A DNA stretch of 64,000 nt from Cristatella mucedo (GCA_009760855.2 WPIO01000007.1:7694001-7758000), one strand, 5' to 3'; counted from the stretch's first letter, positions 22,558 to 35,169 are shown. Numbers and translations are program-made. Notes: generated from the sequence alone by a model not told the origin.

Positions 22558-22690
22558 AGACTCCTACTCATAGGACACCCGAAGCGTGTGGCTGAACTAG
22601 GAGACTTTTCACTTATAATTGGGGACGCTGGTTTGCATCTCTCACCATTTGCTCGTAATGTAAGTGTTCCCTTCGATAAAAGCTTAATTA
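22558..22690 (+). mobile_element. LINE family B fragment
   Basis: LLIGHPKRVAELGDFSLIIG and LSPFARNV match the palm-to-thumb part of family B seen near 20230-20440. Both ends are broken. Confidence 0.7.
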
Positions 22691-22989
22691 AGATGACTGC
22701 TACCACAACTATTATTAGTATTAACTAGCTATCCCGTTTGATCCTGTTAAAGATTAGGACTAACTAACAAGATGGGTAACTAAAATTTAACTAGTTTCCT
22801 GATTCTATTTAGGTTGGACAGTAGCAATGCCAAATTGACTGGGACAATGAAAAAGCCATTTAAACTCTGCAGTTTTTAATGAATATAGCTTCAAGGCTAG
22901 TCAGAAATCTGACGTATTCAAACCTGTGTTTCTTTTGCTGAAGGATATGCGATGTCTTCCACTCGATCAATAAAGACACACCCAAGTTA

Positions 22990-23460
22990 TTACTCTAATC
23001 TTCAAGCCCCACCGTGGCTTGGCTCATTCATACTTAGCTTAGCTGTCGCACCAGTTTCAGCCTCCTCTTTTTCTAGGGTCTTCTATGAACAATAAATTAG
23101 CAGCTCCATTCTATCGCGTAAAAACCATTGGCGATAGAAGCTTTTGCTCGGCAGGTGCTAAACTGTGGAACTCACTCCCACAGTTCTTACGCGACTAGAT
23201 CTACTCTCATGCTGCTGACCATAGGACATCCTTTCCAGCCATCTTTGGCTGTTACTTCCACGCTTCTCACCTCCTGGACTGCCTTCGAAAACCAGCTATG
23301 CTTCTGGATTTCTCTGTGCTGAGTAAGAGGAAATGTATTTTCTAGATACCTTATGGGTACCCAAAGCCACAGGCTCGAGTGAGCTATAGAATACTCTCCA
23401 GAAAAATGTCTATTTAGTCATAGTGGCTCTGTGGAGTTACAATTTGAGATGCATTCAATA
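22990..23460 (+). mobile_element. LINE family B 3' region (decayed)
   Basis: Landmarks in order are CACCGTGGCTTGGCTC, TTTCAGCC, AATAAATTAGCAGCTCCATT, CTGTGGAACTC and the CACTCAC-to-AGTTACA terminal stretch. The frame is broken. The previous segment, at 22558-22690, may be the same copy. Confidence 0.7.
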
Positions 23461-24779
23461 TTCGTAGCAGGGCCTAGAAATTGCTTCTCGATGATCAATC
23501 TAAACTGAGTGCACAGAAACTTCCCTCGTGAACCCCGGCACCAAGATGGTCTCATGTGATGGATCTTGCAGAATTGGTTGCTAAGGCGATGCTTTAGGCT
23601 GATCCTCTGACAGTGTACGGATACAGGAGCTGCGCTTCTTGGTAATCACTTTTTGGGGTGAAAGGTCAACAATGAATATTATTACTATTGGTCTCTCTTC
23701 TCCAGCTGAGCTAAACCCCTAGTAATTTTCGAACGTCTTTACTCGCTCTATTACTAGGTTGAATTACTTACAACTTTTAGCTAAAAGCACATTGGGCACC
23801 TTCATACACAAAGAGATCGATCACAACGTTGAAACACCGTATCTTAACAGAAAACAGTTGACCTTTAAGTATGCTACAGAAAAATTACCAGAGAAACACA
23901 AACTCCATCCTTGTAAATTTGGTGCGAGTTACTGGCGAAGCTTCGTTACATATTAGTTTGCGGCCTAAGAGTGGCCACTGCAATTTCGCACCTGAGCTAG
24001 CTGACCGAGAACGTTCTTTTTCCTTCAATGCATAGAACAACGAATAACATACGGTAAATGAACAATGAACAACCTACAGTGAATTAGTCACGTGACGAGG
24101 GATGTCCAACCAAATTATTTAGATTTCAGTCCAGATCCAACCTTGAGTATTCTAACTCTTTCTCTGCTGAGGATTTCCTGACAGTTCTGTCATGTGTAGA
24201 TAGACCTTTTTAATTTCAGGAACCGGCGGCCTGCTATAATGAGACTGAGCACAAAACATAATTTTGCCCAGACGTGGGAAAGATCCTTATCACACTTCTG
24301 GGTTATCGGTCAATTGCTCAGCCGATTAGAGACTACCTTTCATTCGAAGCCCATCGCAGGGCATTGCAGCTTCGGCTTTAAATGTTCACCTAAGTGCTCG
24401 AGCCGAATCCCGGCTTATGTAACGAATCAATGCATGCTTAAAATTTTTTAATTGGCACAAATAAGTGCAACCCCAGCGAGCGATCTGCCCCATGTTAGTT
24501 GACAATCAGTGAATGGCTGAACTTGTATGTCACCTTTAGCGGTCAATGCGAGTAAGCCACTGAATTCAAATTAGAGAGCCACCTAAGGGGTACGAAATAA
24601 AAAAAAATGATGCCTTTTGAAGTTGCGTTTGTTATAATTGGGCAGCAACTCGATTTCAGCCAGGTCTCGGATGCTGCAAACAGTTCATGTACGTTGTCAA
24701 GAGTCATGTCAATAATTATGAGGTGGTTATTGCCTAACAAGAAAAATAATGAATAAATTTTTACAGTGCTTTTTCGCCT
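23461..24779. other. Unassigned sequence
   Basis: Short frames only, for example 65 codons at 23759-23956 with no recognised domain. No repeat match was found. Confidence 0.4.
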
Positions 24780-26200
24780 GGGCATCATTTGCAATGCACT
24801 GCGATAGTTTAGGTCAATCTCAGTGCGAGCCTTCAGAGTATTAACGTGAACCGACTAAGATCACTCGAAGAACCACTAAAGTACGCAGTACCTCAGGGCT
24901 GTTTGCCTGGTCCAATTCTTTTTAAAACCTTTACTTTCCTGTTTGTCTGTGATTGCCAGCACAATCTAGGCTTTCACATCTATGCAGGTAGCATACGGCT
25001 GTACTTGTGCTTGGACCCCTCACGGCCTTCCCGCAGGTCAAGCTCTCTCAACTCTCTTGTTGCACGAAGTGCTAACATCAGCACTTGGATTGTAGCAAAC
25101 ATTCTGAAATTGGATGATGATAAAACCAATATAATAGTTACGAACAGCTCACTGCCTGTGGACTTGCTTCGCTTAGTCTTAGTAGTTCCGTCACGGAAGA
25201 CAGAGCTGCTCCATCTTGCCGCTCGACTAGACTTCACCACCTTGCCGCGTGTCGGAGGGATGAACAAACTTTTTGCTTTAATTAGTAGAGATTTGGCGAA
25301 CGAAGAGTGACTCATAAATTAGTAGGATCAAAATTGGATCTACTAGCCTATCTTCTCCTACATCTGCACGAAACTAGGTGTCTGTTCCAAAGCGACTTTT
25401 CACTTGATGACCACATCAGATCCACAGTCAAGTCTGCTTACTTTCAGCTACGTAACATTGCAAATGTTGGGCCAGCTTAGACAAGGATTTTAAGTTAAAG
25501 TTGGTCAGTCTATGTGCGACATCTTGTTTCAACTTCAGTAACTAATTACTTTCAGGTCTGCCTGCCTGTGAACTCAGGTGCTTACAGTTCGAACAAAATA
25601 GAACAACTATGTATTTTTGTTGTGAACGTAACAGTAGCAACATCATAGTACATCTCGTCTTCGTGCACTGGCTCCCAATCAAGCAGCGGATCGACTTCAG
25701 GGAGTATGCCCCTTTATTCTCTGGCTCCAGTCTACCTATCGGAGCTACTCGCCAACCTGGCTAATTAGCGTACCACCCGCATATCTGACTCTAAGAGCTT
25801 AGCTGTGCCTCGAACCAACCTCAAATCCCTTTTGAGACCACGGCTTTAGTTCGTGTGCTCCCAAAGCCTTGAACTCACTCACGACTGTCGTCACGACATC
25901 CTCTGACTTGACAACGTTTAAAAAGAAGCTAAAAATGTACCTATTTCTCGGCCGGCGGGTTTGCTTGTTCCTTACGAATTGCCCTTCGTGGGGTTATGCG
26001 TGCAGACACTGTGCATGTTACGACTAACCATATCTGAGTTTTAACACTGCGGATGTTCCATCTAACTACGGTATGCTTGTTGATAATGGGCATGTTACCA
26101 CTAATCATGTGATCACGCTTTTTGTACATTGTATGTCAAGTAGCTAGAAAAAAATCAGGTTCTCTGAGTGTTTTATCTAAATTTATCTTGATTATTACTA
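24780..26200 (+). mobile_element. LINE family A, old copy, carrying an R-repeat insert
   Basis: The frame at 24846-25150 gives PLKYAVPQGCLPGPILF (motif B) and a ruined catalytic loop, FHIYAGSIRLYLCLDPSRPS, in which both aspartates are lost, then NILKLDDDKTNIIV. After an insert at about 25150-25325 the element resumes with the SARNLG and DDHI region and degenerates towards a poorly kept hairpin and an ATT-rich end near 26200. It is more diverged than the copies at 44.6 or 62.1 kb. Confidence 0.8.
25150..25325 (+). repeat. R repeat fragment inside a LINE A copy
   Basis: GCCTGTGGACTTGCTTCGCT, CCATCTTGCCGC, CCTTGCCGCGTGTCGGAGGG and TTTAATTAGTAGAGAT match, in order, parts of the sequence at 34573-34690. 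It interrupts the LINE between its NIIV and SARNLG blocks. Confidence 0.55.
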
Positions 26201-26940
26201 TTCTCTCAAGATTACCATCAAAATAACGACATCGTGGGACATTCTGTAACCAATTTTTGCATATTTCTTTATGAAAGTCTAGACCGGCTGCACAAAGTTC
26301 TCAGCCTTGTGATATTCCAGAAAGCCGTAAACCACGACAACGAAACTGTTCCTTTGCCCTTCCTGCTCAGTTTTTCGGTGAATATATGTCACTCTGTGAT
26401 CTCCTGTATCTATGGTCCGATGGAAATACTGGCTTTGTTTCAGAAAAATGTGGAAATACATAGTCGAGAAAAGAGCTGCGGATGACTACGGCGACTCCAA
26501 CAAGAGGTTCAACGACCTCACAGTACAAAAAACTATACTCCTCGTAAGCATATTTTTATAGTTAAAATATTTTTAGCGAGTGTGGCTGCTAATGACTCGT
26601 GCTTTATTGAACATAGAGCCAGCCTTCCATCGGTCCAAGTCAAAAAGATCCAGAGGCAAGTTTCAGCTTCATTATTACTTGGTTAGAGAAAATAGTAGCA
26701 GCTCCAATTGAAGAAAGGTCTTTTTTATAAATTATAGTCGTTTTCACATGTGAACTTGCACTGTAGTTAGTAACACTGTGCGTGTATTCGTATGGAGCTG
26801 CCAGCCCCGTTTCGTTACTAATGCTAGTTCTGCAGGTCATATCTCTCCAAGCCTGGCTGAAACCAGCACTGGCAATCTACTTTGATAAACACGAATCGGT
26901 AACAAGCATGTAGGGCTTAACTGGATAGTCTTGGCATGGA
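26201..26940. other. Unassigned sequence
   Basis: Frames of 60 to 83 codons overlap on both strands and have no recognisable content. Confidence 0.4.
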
Positions 26941-27122
26941 TGGCATGGATGGCACACTAGGTAAGGTGGTTGTTTTCACGACCTCGAGACTGAGGTCGTG
27001 GATTTGAATCCTGCGGTGGGCGATCCTTTATCGCCACTTCGAGTGGTGGTAAATCCGTAAAGGCTCTTCTGTCGCTATGCAAAAAGAGGCTGCTCAATCA
27101 ACTAGGATTTACTTATTTACTT
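26941..27122 (+). mobile_element. tRNA-derived SINE copy S3
   Basis: The A box region TGGCACACTAGGTAAGG, B box GTGGATTTGAATCC, CCTTTATCGCCACTTCGAG, GTAAAGGCTCTTCTGTCGC and GAGGCTGCTCAATCAACTAG are all present. The tail is built of TTTA repeats (ACTTATTTACTTATTTA). It is close to copy S2. Confidence 0.9.
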
Positions 27123-28430
27123 ATTTAGTCTGGGCACCGCAAAGAACCGGAAGCGAAACGGCACGAACCTGATGTGGCAAAGACCCGTGAGTACGTGGTA
27201 AGCAATTACATGTCCATTCATGCGTAGTTTCTACTCGCAATATTTCTACATAAATTATGTGGTGCTTAATTTCTAGGAGCAGAGGGCCCTCACGATTCAC
27301 AGGACATGTCTTAGCTATATCGTTTGATGCTTTCTTATCTCGATTGGCTTTTATTTAGCCATACCTGCAACAGCAGCTCCCAATGATTAAGGCACTGCTA
27401 AAGCAGTTTATAGGGTGCCTTAGCCTAAACGGAACAGCGATGCTGACACTACTTGAGTGTAAGAAGAACGCGAATAGCGCTCTAGTCAGGGTTTTTGGGA
27501 CCAGCTGCATTCCCGCAGGTTTTCGCAAGATTAAATAGCGGGCCGGGCCTAACTCTGAGCTGTATGCCCATCCTGACATGATTACGTTGCATTCCACCAG
27601 AGTCCAGTACATCCGAGGGCTTGGCTTAGCTTGCCCATAGATTGCAGACCCACAAATCCATTAAGCAATAAAGCCACCATGAATCAAACTAGGAGCTCCG
27701 GTCTCCGTTCTTTTGTCACCAGACATTCTTTTGCGGCTCTCTGGTCAGCGACGCATGAAATGGATTGCTACTAAGGGCCATCTGGTCAGCGACGCACGAA
27801 ATGGATTGCCACGAAAAGCCGTGACTCTCACAGCATTGGAGTCACGCGGTACGAATGTCTCGACGGAATGCTGTGGAATTCTGCATACTGGCAGCCAATC
27901 CGGCGCACGCTTGTCACGTAGTCGACTAGGACGAGATTTATATATAATAATATTAACACTGCTCATTTTTTCGCCCTAAGAGAACCGCATGTCCGTGAAT
28001 GTGTTTTATAGCCGGCTGCCAAAGAAACATCAAAGTGAATATTTCTCACGAAACGCTTCCTACAATTGCTATTATCAGATAACGTAGGCTACCGGTGAAC
28101 TCTAACATAGCTAATCTCCCTTAGTAAGCATCCATCTTTGCACACGTCCGTCACCCTCCACCGAATAATCACCAAACGCGTAATGGCAGTGGTTACTCAA
28201 TGTGCTATAACGTGCTGGACCACATCAACTACGGGAGAACGTACGAAACTTCCGCCCGGCCATCCTACTGTAGCTCCTTGTAAAGACCCTGAAGCTATTA
28301 GTCTGACAGCCTAAACTCTTCCATCTAAACTTTCGTCCCAGCAAGTAAGTTACTATCAGGTTTTATAGCAAATTACTCAGCAGATTCAGGACTACTTTGA
28401 GGAAGAATGCCTTCTCAGGAATACTGAAAT
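27123..28430. other. Unassigned sequence with a 41-bp tandem duplication
   Basis: TCTGGTCAGCGACGCATGAA at 27740 recurs at 27781 (with CACGAA) at a 41-base period. An 88-codon plus frame spans it but has no known domain. The rest is unassigned. Confidence 0.5.
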
Positions 28431-29090
28431 AGCTTGAGTCCCGGTGCTAGTCGTGCGTTTTTCTCGGCAGCTTTTGATACCATTGATCCCCGAATTCATT
28501 TTTTAGCTCGTGTTGTCTCTCCTAGGAATCATCAGCGCTGTGTCCTAATGGTATATGTCCTATCTTAGTGGGAGAATTCAGACATTAGATCTCAAAAGAA
28601 AATGCTGGTCATATAACCCTTTGGAATAGAGCATGCACGGGGATCTGACTTGTAGGTACCATTCCTTATGAAATTTAAAAACTCCCTCTTGCCTATCCAA
28701 TATCCAAAGGCAAGCTAGGCTTTCAATTGTGTGCAGACTCCACGTCGCTATACGTGGGGTTTTGATCGTTCCCTACGTTCCAGCAGCAGCAGCTCTAACT
28801 CTCTACTCCTTCCTTATATCATGTATGGCCGACATTCAAAATTAGACGACAGCAAACTTCCTCACATTGAATAGGAAAACAAGCAAGCTAGAAACCGAAA
28901 AGCTTGACCCGCAAGATCAAGTTAGCCGCATATTAAAAGCATCTTCGTGAAATCTGCTGGTTTTCGTATAAAATAACTTTTCAATGAATGAACACATCAG
29001 TTCCATGCAGAAGTCTGCGAATGTTTACCTAAATTTCAATGCACAAATCTGAACTTGCTTCAATAAAGACATCACGGCCAAACTATTCCA
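28430..29090 (+). mobile_element. LINE family A, heavily decayed copy
   Basis: Traces in order are a motif A relative (CAGCTTTTGATACCATTGAT, 28470-28490), AGCATGCACGGGG near motif B, a catalytic-loop region (AGGCTTTCAATTGTGTGCAG) and a CAATGAATGAACACATCAG stretch matching the SLDDHIS block. No frame survives. Confidence 0.65.
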
Positions 29091-29569
29091 TACATGTGCA
29101 ACATACCAGACAGACTTCTGACCTTTACTACTCGTAGGTCTCCTTACCCAAGCAACAAACCTGCTCACGGTCGGTGCGAAGCTCGGCAGCAAGGCTTCGG
29201 CGTCGTAAACGTCACAACTGCAACGTCTCAACGGTGCTCACTAATCTTCACTGGCTGCGTATCAAGCAGCATATCGGCTCCAAACTTGTGTCACTTGGCT
29301 AATTTGGTCCGGCCATTCTCTGACTAACCTATTTGAGTTAGTTTTATATCAGGTCTCTAGTTGCATTAATCCGATAAAGCAGTCTAGTTGATCGATGATT
29401 CCCCGATCTGACTATCTTTAAGTTTCTTGGAGAGTGTGCCATCAGTTACTAGGCTTCCATTGCTGTGAACTCACAGCTGACTTGCATCACGTTATACATT
29501 ATACATCCTGATTTAATGATCTTTAAAAAGAGGCTAACAAAGTAGCTTTTCCTCACAACCTTGCTCTGC

Positions 29570-30240
29570 CCAAGAGAAATTTTCTATCTAGCAAGTAAGT
29601 TTCAGTCTGGTTTTAAAGCTAATCACTCCACAGAGTCAGCAATATTCGGGTGTATGGCGACCTTCGTAGAAATGCAGACGTCTCTTACGTAGAGTCTCTC
29701 CTTGCTGTACAACGTTTGATGTTGATGCTATTGATCACTTAGTCCGTCTCGGGCGTCTCTCATCTCGCTTGGGTATCTATGAGACTGCTCTACAATATTT
29801 CAGATCCTGTCTCGGCGGGAGACTCCAGAGCATCGATGTGAATGGGCAAAGATCATCCGTGGAATTACTGAAGTACGCTGTACCTCAGGGCTTTGTACCT
29901 GGTCCGGTTCTTTCAACAATTTTACTCTCCTTGACTACGCGATCGCCAGGCACAATCTAGGCTTTCAGCTCTATGCAGATGACACTCAGTTGCACCTTTG
30001 CTTTGATCCCTACCAGCCCTCCAGAACGTAGAGTTCTCTCAACTCCATCGCTGCATGCATTACCGACATCCACACATGAGCCGCAGAAAACTTTCTCGGA
30101 GTCTAATTACGATAGAATCAAATCACCAGCTCCGGACAAACCAAGGGTGATTCAGAAAAGGCAAAGTCAGAAATGGGTGCCTTACTTTTCGGGGACTCTT
30201 GGTTGTTGCTTCGCCTGCAGTGAGTTGTGAATGCCCTGAA
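29570..30240 (+). mobile_element. LINE family A, second decayed copy
   Basis: It starts at the fingers region (AGTTTCAGTCTGGTTTTAAA, encoding FQSGFK). Next is a frame at 29769-29960 with the LGGRLQSIDVNGQRSS and YAVPQGFVPGPVL blocks, then the YADD loop (LYADDTQLHLCFDP) at about 29970-30010. It breaks off near 30240 without a 3' hairpin. Confidence 0.8.
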
Positions 30241-30360
30241 AAGAGACTCCGTTCTCTTTGAGCATGATACAAAAGAATTGTTAATATTGTAACTATTAAT
30301 TCGCGTTATCCAACTTCTCAATTTCTATCACAAAAGAAGTAAAAGGTTTACGCTTAGCTT

Positions 30361-31029
30361 AAACACGGCCTAGGGAAGGCAACTTCCCTTTTGGCTGGGC
30401 TACAAAAGAAAGCTAGTATGCCACTACAGCGGACTATGAATGTGGCTGCAAGGCTGGTCTTCAAGTCCCAGCGGTTTGAGCACGTGTCACCTCTGCTGAA
30501 AGAGCTAGGATGGTTGCCTGTTGAGCAAAGGATACAGAGCAAAGTTCTTACGCTGACCCACAAGGCCCGCCACGGCTTGGCTCCTTCGTACCTAGCTGAA
30601 CTGCTGCATCAGTTTCGGCCTGTTCGCGCCCTCGGGTCCTGTGTGGACAATAAATTAGCTGTCCCATTCCTCCGCTTAAAGACAGTTGTTGGCGACAGAA
30701 GCTTTAGCTCTACAGGTCCTAGACTGTGGAACTCGCTTCCACGACTCTTACGCAACGACAACTACTCTCCTACTGCTGACTATGGCACATCCTTTTCAGC
30801 GGTCCTGAGCTGCTACTTCTATGCTACTCCCTACCTCAACTGCTCTCCCGACTCTACTATGCTTCCTACTTTCTCTTTGTTGCGTGAGACGAAGTCTGTT
30901 GGGTACCGAATGCGTACCGAAAGCCGCTTAGGCTGTGAGTGTGCTATACAAAACTCTCCTGCGTAACACTCACATGGTCTTTATGACTTTGTGGAGTTAC
31001 TGAAGGAGATACATTACATTACATTACAT
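30361..31029 (+). mobile_element. LINE family B, best 3' half
   Basis: An uninterrupted frame of 191 codons (30391-30966) encodes the family C-terminal region. It starts MNVAARLVFKSQRFEHVSPL, followed by LPVEQRIQSKVLTLTHKARH, a block ending GPRLWNSLPRLLRND near residue 120, and it ends CECAIQNSPA. A short 3' untranslated region follows, then the tail of ACATT repeats at 31011-31029. This copy defines the family 3' end. The reverse-transcriptase core is missing (5' truncation). Confidence 0.9.
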
Positions 31030-31260
31030 CAGACCTGAACACGGCAACAGCGCGGTATTTCAAAGTATGGGCCACCTTCGTAAGTCCATGACGGCACGAG
31101 AAAGGTGCGCGCCTGCAAAGGCGTCTGGTGCCTATTTTTGCTCTCTCCTTGTTCCAGGTTAAAATTACGGGACTTGACTTTTCTAACCACGCTTCCGGTG
31201 TTCAATTTCATGGCAGCACTGGATTTTTGCCATTGTCTTCTGGATTTTCCGCCGCCTTTG

Positions 31261-31360
31261 CGTCTTCTTTGCAGCAAATGTAGAGCGCCTAGAAAGAGAT
31301 TAAGTTCTCTGAGGGCGTTTATCACGTGTATTATTATTACTATTATTATTATTATTCTCA
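31261..31360 (+). mobile_element. LINE family A, hairpin-only 3' remnant
   Basis: CTTTGCAGCAAATGTAGAGC, the hairpin loop AGAGATTAAGTTCTCT and an ATT-repeat tail at about 31330-31358 are all that is present. Confidence 0.85.
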
Positions 31361-31489
31361 ATCGTCAAAGCCGTCGTGTGCTTACTTTTTGGATAAGCAG
31401 AGCTGACCGAATTTATGCGTACTGCTGACCAAGAGCGCAAGGATGAGAGCTAGGAGGGGGGCTACAGCTTCCACGTAGGTCTGGTTGCG

Positions 31490-31655
31490 CCTGGGTCTCA
31501 GCCTAGGGGTTAGATACTCAAACTTCACGAATCAGGTCGTGGGTTCGAGTCCTGATGTGGGGCAATCCTTTATTGCCCGCTGCAAGCACTGCTCATATTC
31601 GTTAATGTAATTCTGCCGCTATATAAATGAGATTTTAAATCAGATACTGTAACTG
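31490..31655 (+). mobile_element. tRNA-derived SINE copy S4
   Basis: The B box GTGGGTTCGAGTCC lies at 31540-31553, followed by CAATCCTTTATTGCCCGCTG and CAAGC, and a 3' part CGCTATATAAATGAG with TTTAAATCAG. The A-box region (GTCTCAGCCTAGGGGTTAG) is diverged. Confidence 0.75.
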
Positions 31656-33499
31656 TTTTGATGAAGGGGCGAGTAATAGGCTACCATAACCAAAATAAGT
31701 GCTCGAGGCTTTTTTGCAAAAAACTACCCCTCGGCTCCCTCTTGGAGGAATAATAAACCTGTATGGATGGCTACTGGGCTTCCAGGGAGAGGCTGCCACG
31801 CGTAAGGAGCGGATTTGATAGGCTTGCCGCGATGCGGTGCTCCTTCTATGGATAGAGTAAATGTGTTTCTCAACAAGAGTCTTGGGGATAAAAAGGAGGG
31901 CTGCCTAACGTCCGTTTGGTGTGCGCGTCCCTGATCAGTTCAAGAAGAGGCTGTCATTGCTCTTTTAGAAGATTCCAATCATTATTTTTGGAGCTTTTTA
32001 TTAGGCAAATTCTTTACAGAAATTTCAGTTGATTTCCGCCAGCCTTCGGCGAGTGAATTGACGCTCTTCAAATAGGGTTTACAGATTTCGTTTTAAACGG
32101 GTTCCCAGCCACGAGCCTACGTAGCAAAGTTTTAGGCTATCCCGAAATGGAAAATCGCGATTGTTGTAGACGGGCTGCAAAGCCTCATCTGGGCGCTCGC
32201 CCTCGCCGAACTGCGTCCGGATGTTTCTGCACAGGGAGATTCCGATGACTACTGATTAGGAAATCCATCTTTCGAAACCCCATTTACAGATGCAAACGCT
32301 GGTTGGTTGATGAGGTTAGGCAAGACTGTTGAGCAGGCAGCCTTCGGGCTAGGGGGAGCATAAGGCTGCATGAATGGGGGACCTGCCTCCGTTTCTAAAG
32401 GGCTTCTTGACGACGGTGCTTCTGTCGTTTGGTTCGCAGGGCACTCAGAACACTGGCACAGGATCCACAGTATATTGTACGACTCACGAAGCAGAGAGGA
32501 GCACGACTTCCTTCACCCGTCTCTCCCACTTGGTTGCCCTCTCTTCGACCACGGCTGTTCATTGGCCGACCCCGATGGTGAATCCGCCATCTGTTCACGA
32601 GTGGGTTACGGCCAGTGCCCTCGCCTCATCAGAGGCGGACCACAGCTGTGCACAGGCCCCTCTCGGTGATGTTCGCAACAGCTGTTCACCAGCGGTTTAG
32701 GAAAGGAGCAGTACCGGCCTGCATATAATCAAACCACAGTTTCGAGTCTTCATTGTCGGTCTTTCCCAAAGTGGGGCTTGCTACTTTTTTGCTTCAATTG
32801 GAGCTGCTGAGAGCGGCTCGCGCCTCCGAACGAGCGGTCAGCGTCCCTCTCGAGGGGCAAATCTTTATCTGTAAAGACCGATCTGTTTTGCAGATCTGCT
32901 AGACTCTGGGCGATCCTTTTTACGCGGCCAGCCAAGCAGCGTGACCTCTGCTGCGCTCTGCAGTCCGATGCAATCACCGACGAAAACTACGCCATCTGCC
33001 CAATGTAAGCACGCATTTGGCCTGACGAAGCCTTCGCTCCGTTGGGCGGAAGGCAGCTGAGGTCCGCTTCATCGCCGACTTGCTTGGCGACAAAGGCGCA
33101 GGTGACTTCGACCTGGGAACGTCGCTGCTCCAAAGCAGCCGCTGCAAGGCGACGGCGGCGAGCTCGATGAAACCACATGACCGCTAGCTACCACTGCTTA
33201 ATCCCAGCTGCAAGTGCTCGGCGAAGCCAGCGAGTCTTCGAGCGCCAGAGTTATAACCTCTGTCGCCCTGTAGCCAGGCTGCGGGCACGAGCTCAACTCT
33301 CGAGGTAGTAAAAGGCGCTTTAAAAAAAAACTACGTAACTCTTACTTATTCCATGTGGCTCTCCGTGGCGGTACAGATGGAGCTACGCTGCATTAAATTC
33401 TCTCGCTGCTGGCTCAGCCGAGTTCGTTCAAACGCTACTTCAGGCTGGCTGTCGAAGTATGCAGTGCTAAACGCCTAGGCAACTCAGAAGAGCTCACGT
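31656..33499. other. Unassigned, GC-rich in part
   Basis: From about 32,160 the sequence becomes GC-rich and carries overlapping frames of 67 to 108 codons (for example 32374-32700 plus). None has a known domain or an obvious splice structure, and they overlap in all directions. It may include host sequence, but I cannot support a gene. Confidence 0.3.
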
Positions 33500-33660
33500 T
33501 CGCCTGGTTAAGCAGCCTCATTTGATCATAGTCCGCAGAGCCTCTGCGGCCTACAGCGTGCCTGAATTGAGCAACAAAGGATTACTCACAGCTGGACTCG
33601 AACCTGCAAACCAGGGATTGAAAGTTCGAGCGCTTCACACCTCGGGCTCGGACCAAAAAC
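33500..33660 (-). mobile_element. tRNA-derived SINE copy S8 (diverged)
   Basis: Read on the minus strand, a B box (GCAGGTTCGAGTCC) at 33596-33609 is followed by TAATCCTTTGTTGCTC and a GAGGCTGCTTAACCAG relative of the family end at about 33510. The 139-codon plus frame that crosses it is therefore not a gene. Confidence 0.55.
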
Positions 33661-34014
33661 AGTTAGGTCATTTTGCTAAAGAGGCGAGCGCTGATTGCTT
33701 CAGCCGTTTTCAGCCAGATCATACCACCGGATCTATTAGGGACACGTTCGGACGAGCGCAGAGCTGGCGCTCAAATCTACTAGCGCTACAGCTCGGCCAA
33801 ATGCCTCGCAGCCTCGTTAGACAGCAAGGCAGCGGGGGGGGGGCGTCCCCCAACTCGGATGGGACTGCCTGGATTTTTGCCAGGGACTCCAGAGTCGCTC
33901 TAATACGCTTAATTACCGCTAAGTGGCCTCTCCTGTTGTAAGAGTCGGCCGATATCGGAGCAAGCCGAGGGTTATTGCCAAACCCGAGATAAACAAAATT
34001 CCTTCACCGTGAGC

Positions 34015-34052
34015 ACGACGCGCGACCGCAGAGGCCCGTGGTCGCGCGTCGT
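34015..34052. repeat. Perfect 13-bp inverted repeat
   Basis: ACGACGCGCGACC at 34015-34027 is mirrored by GGTCGCGCGTCGT at 34040-34052 with a 12-base spacer. It would form a stable GC-rich hairpin. It could mark the end of a mobile element, but no partner was found. Confidence 0.8.
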
Positions 34053-34459
34053 AGGATGCTGAAAACCCTTAAAGCCAGGCAGCTCTACGGCGCCGCACTG
34101 GCGAAGCTGCGGCTTAGCCGGAACTCGCTGGCACTCACCGGGCGGATGTGCCTACGTACCGAAGCGACAGAGCCTACCGCTACGACGCGGGACTCTGTGA
34201 GCAGCGGCGCTACCTCCGAGCGCAGTGCGCAGCAGGCTAGCGCCGCCACCATAAGCGAATCGTTCGCCCGCCTCAGCGCTCCGCGGCACCTCAGCGAAAT
34301 GAATAGGTGAAGGCGTCGGCCATATTGCCTTGGTGCATTTGCCACACATCGCCGGAAGGCGTAGGCGACGTACCGCCGAGGACCAGACAAGCTATTCAAG
34401 TCCACATTTCCTTTTCCATGTAATGGTGTCACGGTCGATCTCTCTTCAACTATATGATG

Positions 34460-35125
34460 CGAGTGAACATTTAGACTCGCTTCGCTGAGTCGTAGTTAAA
34501 AATTACATATTGATAAATGTACATAAATTTACTTCTATGCCCTCTTGGTACACTGCTTTTGTCATCAATTGAGCCTGTGGACTTACTTCGCTGAATGTGA
34601 TGCGAAAACAGCGCGACGTGAGTGCACCATCTTGCTGCCTGACGGAGGGAAGGACGGATATTCTCACTTCAATTAATAGGGATATAATGTAAATATACGT
34701 CGAGTGAGCCTGTGGACACGCTTCGCTGAGTCATAGTAGAAAAACAATACTGTACATAAGCTACAAGACATAAGGGTGCCATCTTGCCGCGTGACGTAAG
34801 GGTGTAGGGGCTCGCGGGCGCGCGATGGCGGCGCGATGAAGAGCGAAGCCCCCACAAGCGTTGTCGACGACGGCTGTATTATACGATCTAGCAGCCGTCG
34901 TGCGTGCTGCTCCGGAGCACGAGGCGTTAGGAGAGCGAAGAGAGTGGATAGCGTGCGTGCAGGCCGACGCACAGGCAGAAAGTGAATTGCGCGGCAAGGA
35001 ACGAGTCACGTGCCGGCAAGGAGCGTTCCCGTTGGGCGGACAGAACGTCGGCTGGGGGCGGAACCACGTGACGGCGATCACACGCCCACAAGGACGCCAT
35101 CTTGCCGCGTGAAGGAAAGAATTTC
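34460..35125 (+). repeat. R repeat region with internally repeated modules
   Basis: Two short modules recur. One is ACTCGCTTCGCTGAGTCGTA-like, at 34474, 34581 and 34716. The other is CCATCTTGCCGCGTGACG-like, at 34627, 34779 and 35098. Related pieces lie at 25150-25325 and possibly near 4705. A GC-rich middle part with a 10-bp inverted repeat (ACGACGGCTG at 34867, CAGCCGTCGT at 34892) separates the last two modules. No coding frame is convincing. This looks like a non-autonomous element or tandem remnants of one. Confidence 0.5.
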
Positions 35126-35169
35126 CCGCTTTAAATAATAAGGATTAATAATACTAAGATACTAATTCA

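Noticed and set aside
33522-33941. 139-codon plus-strand frame as a gene
   Set aside because: Its first part crosses a minus-strand SINE, and the rest lacks any domain.
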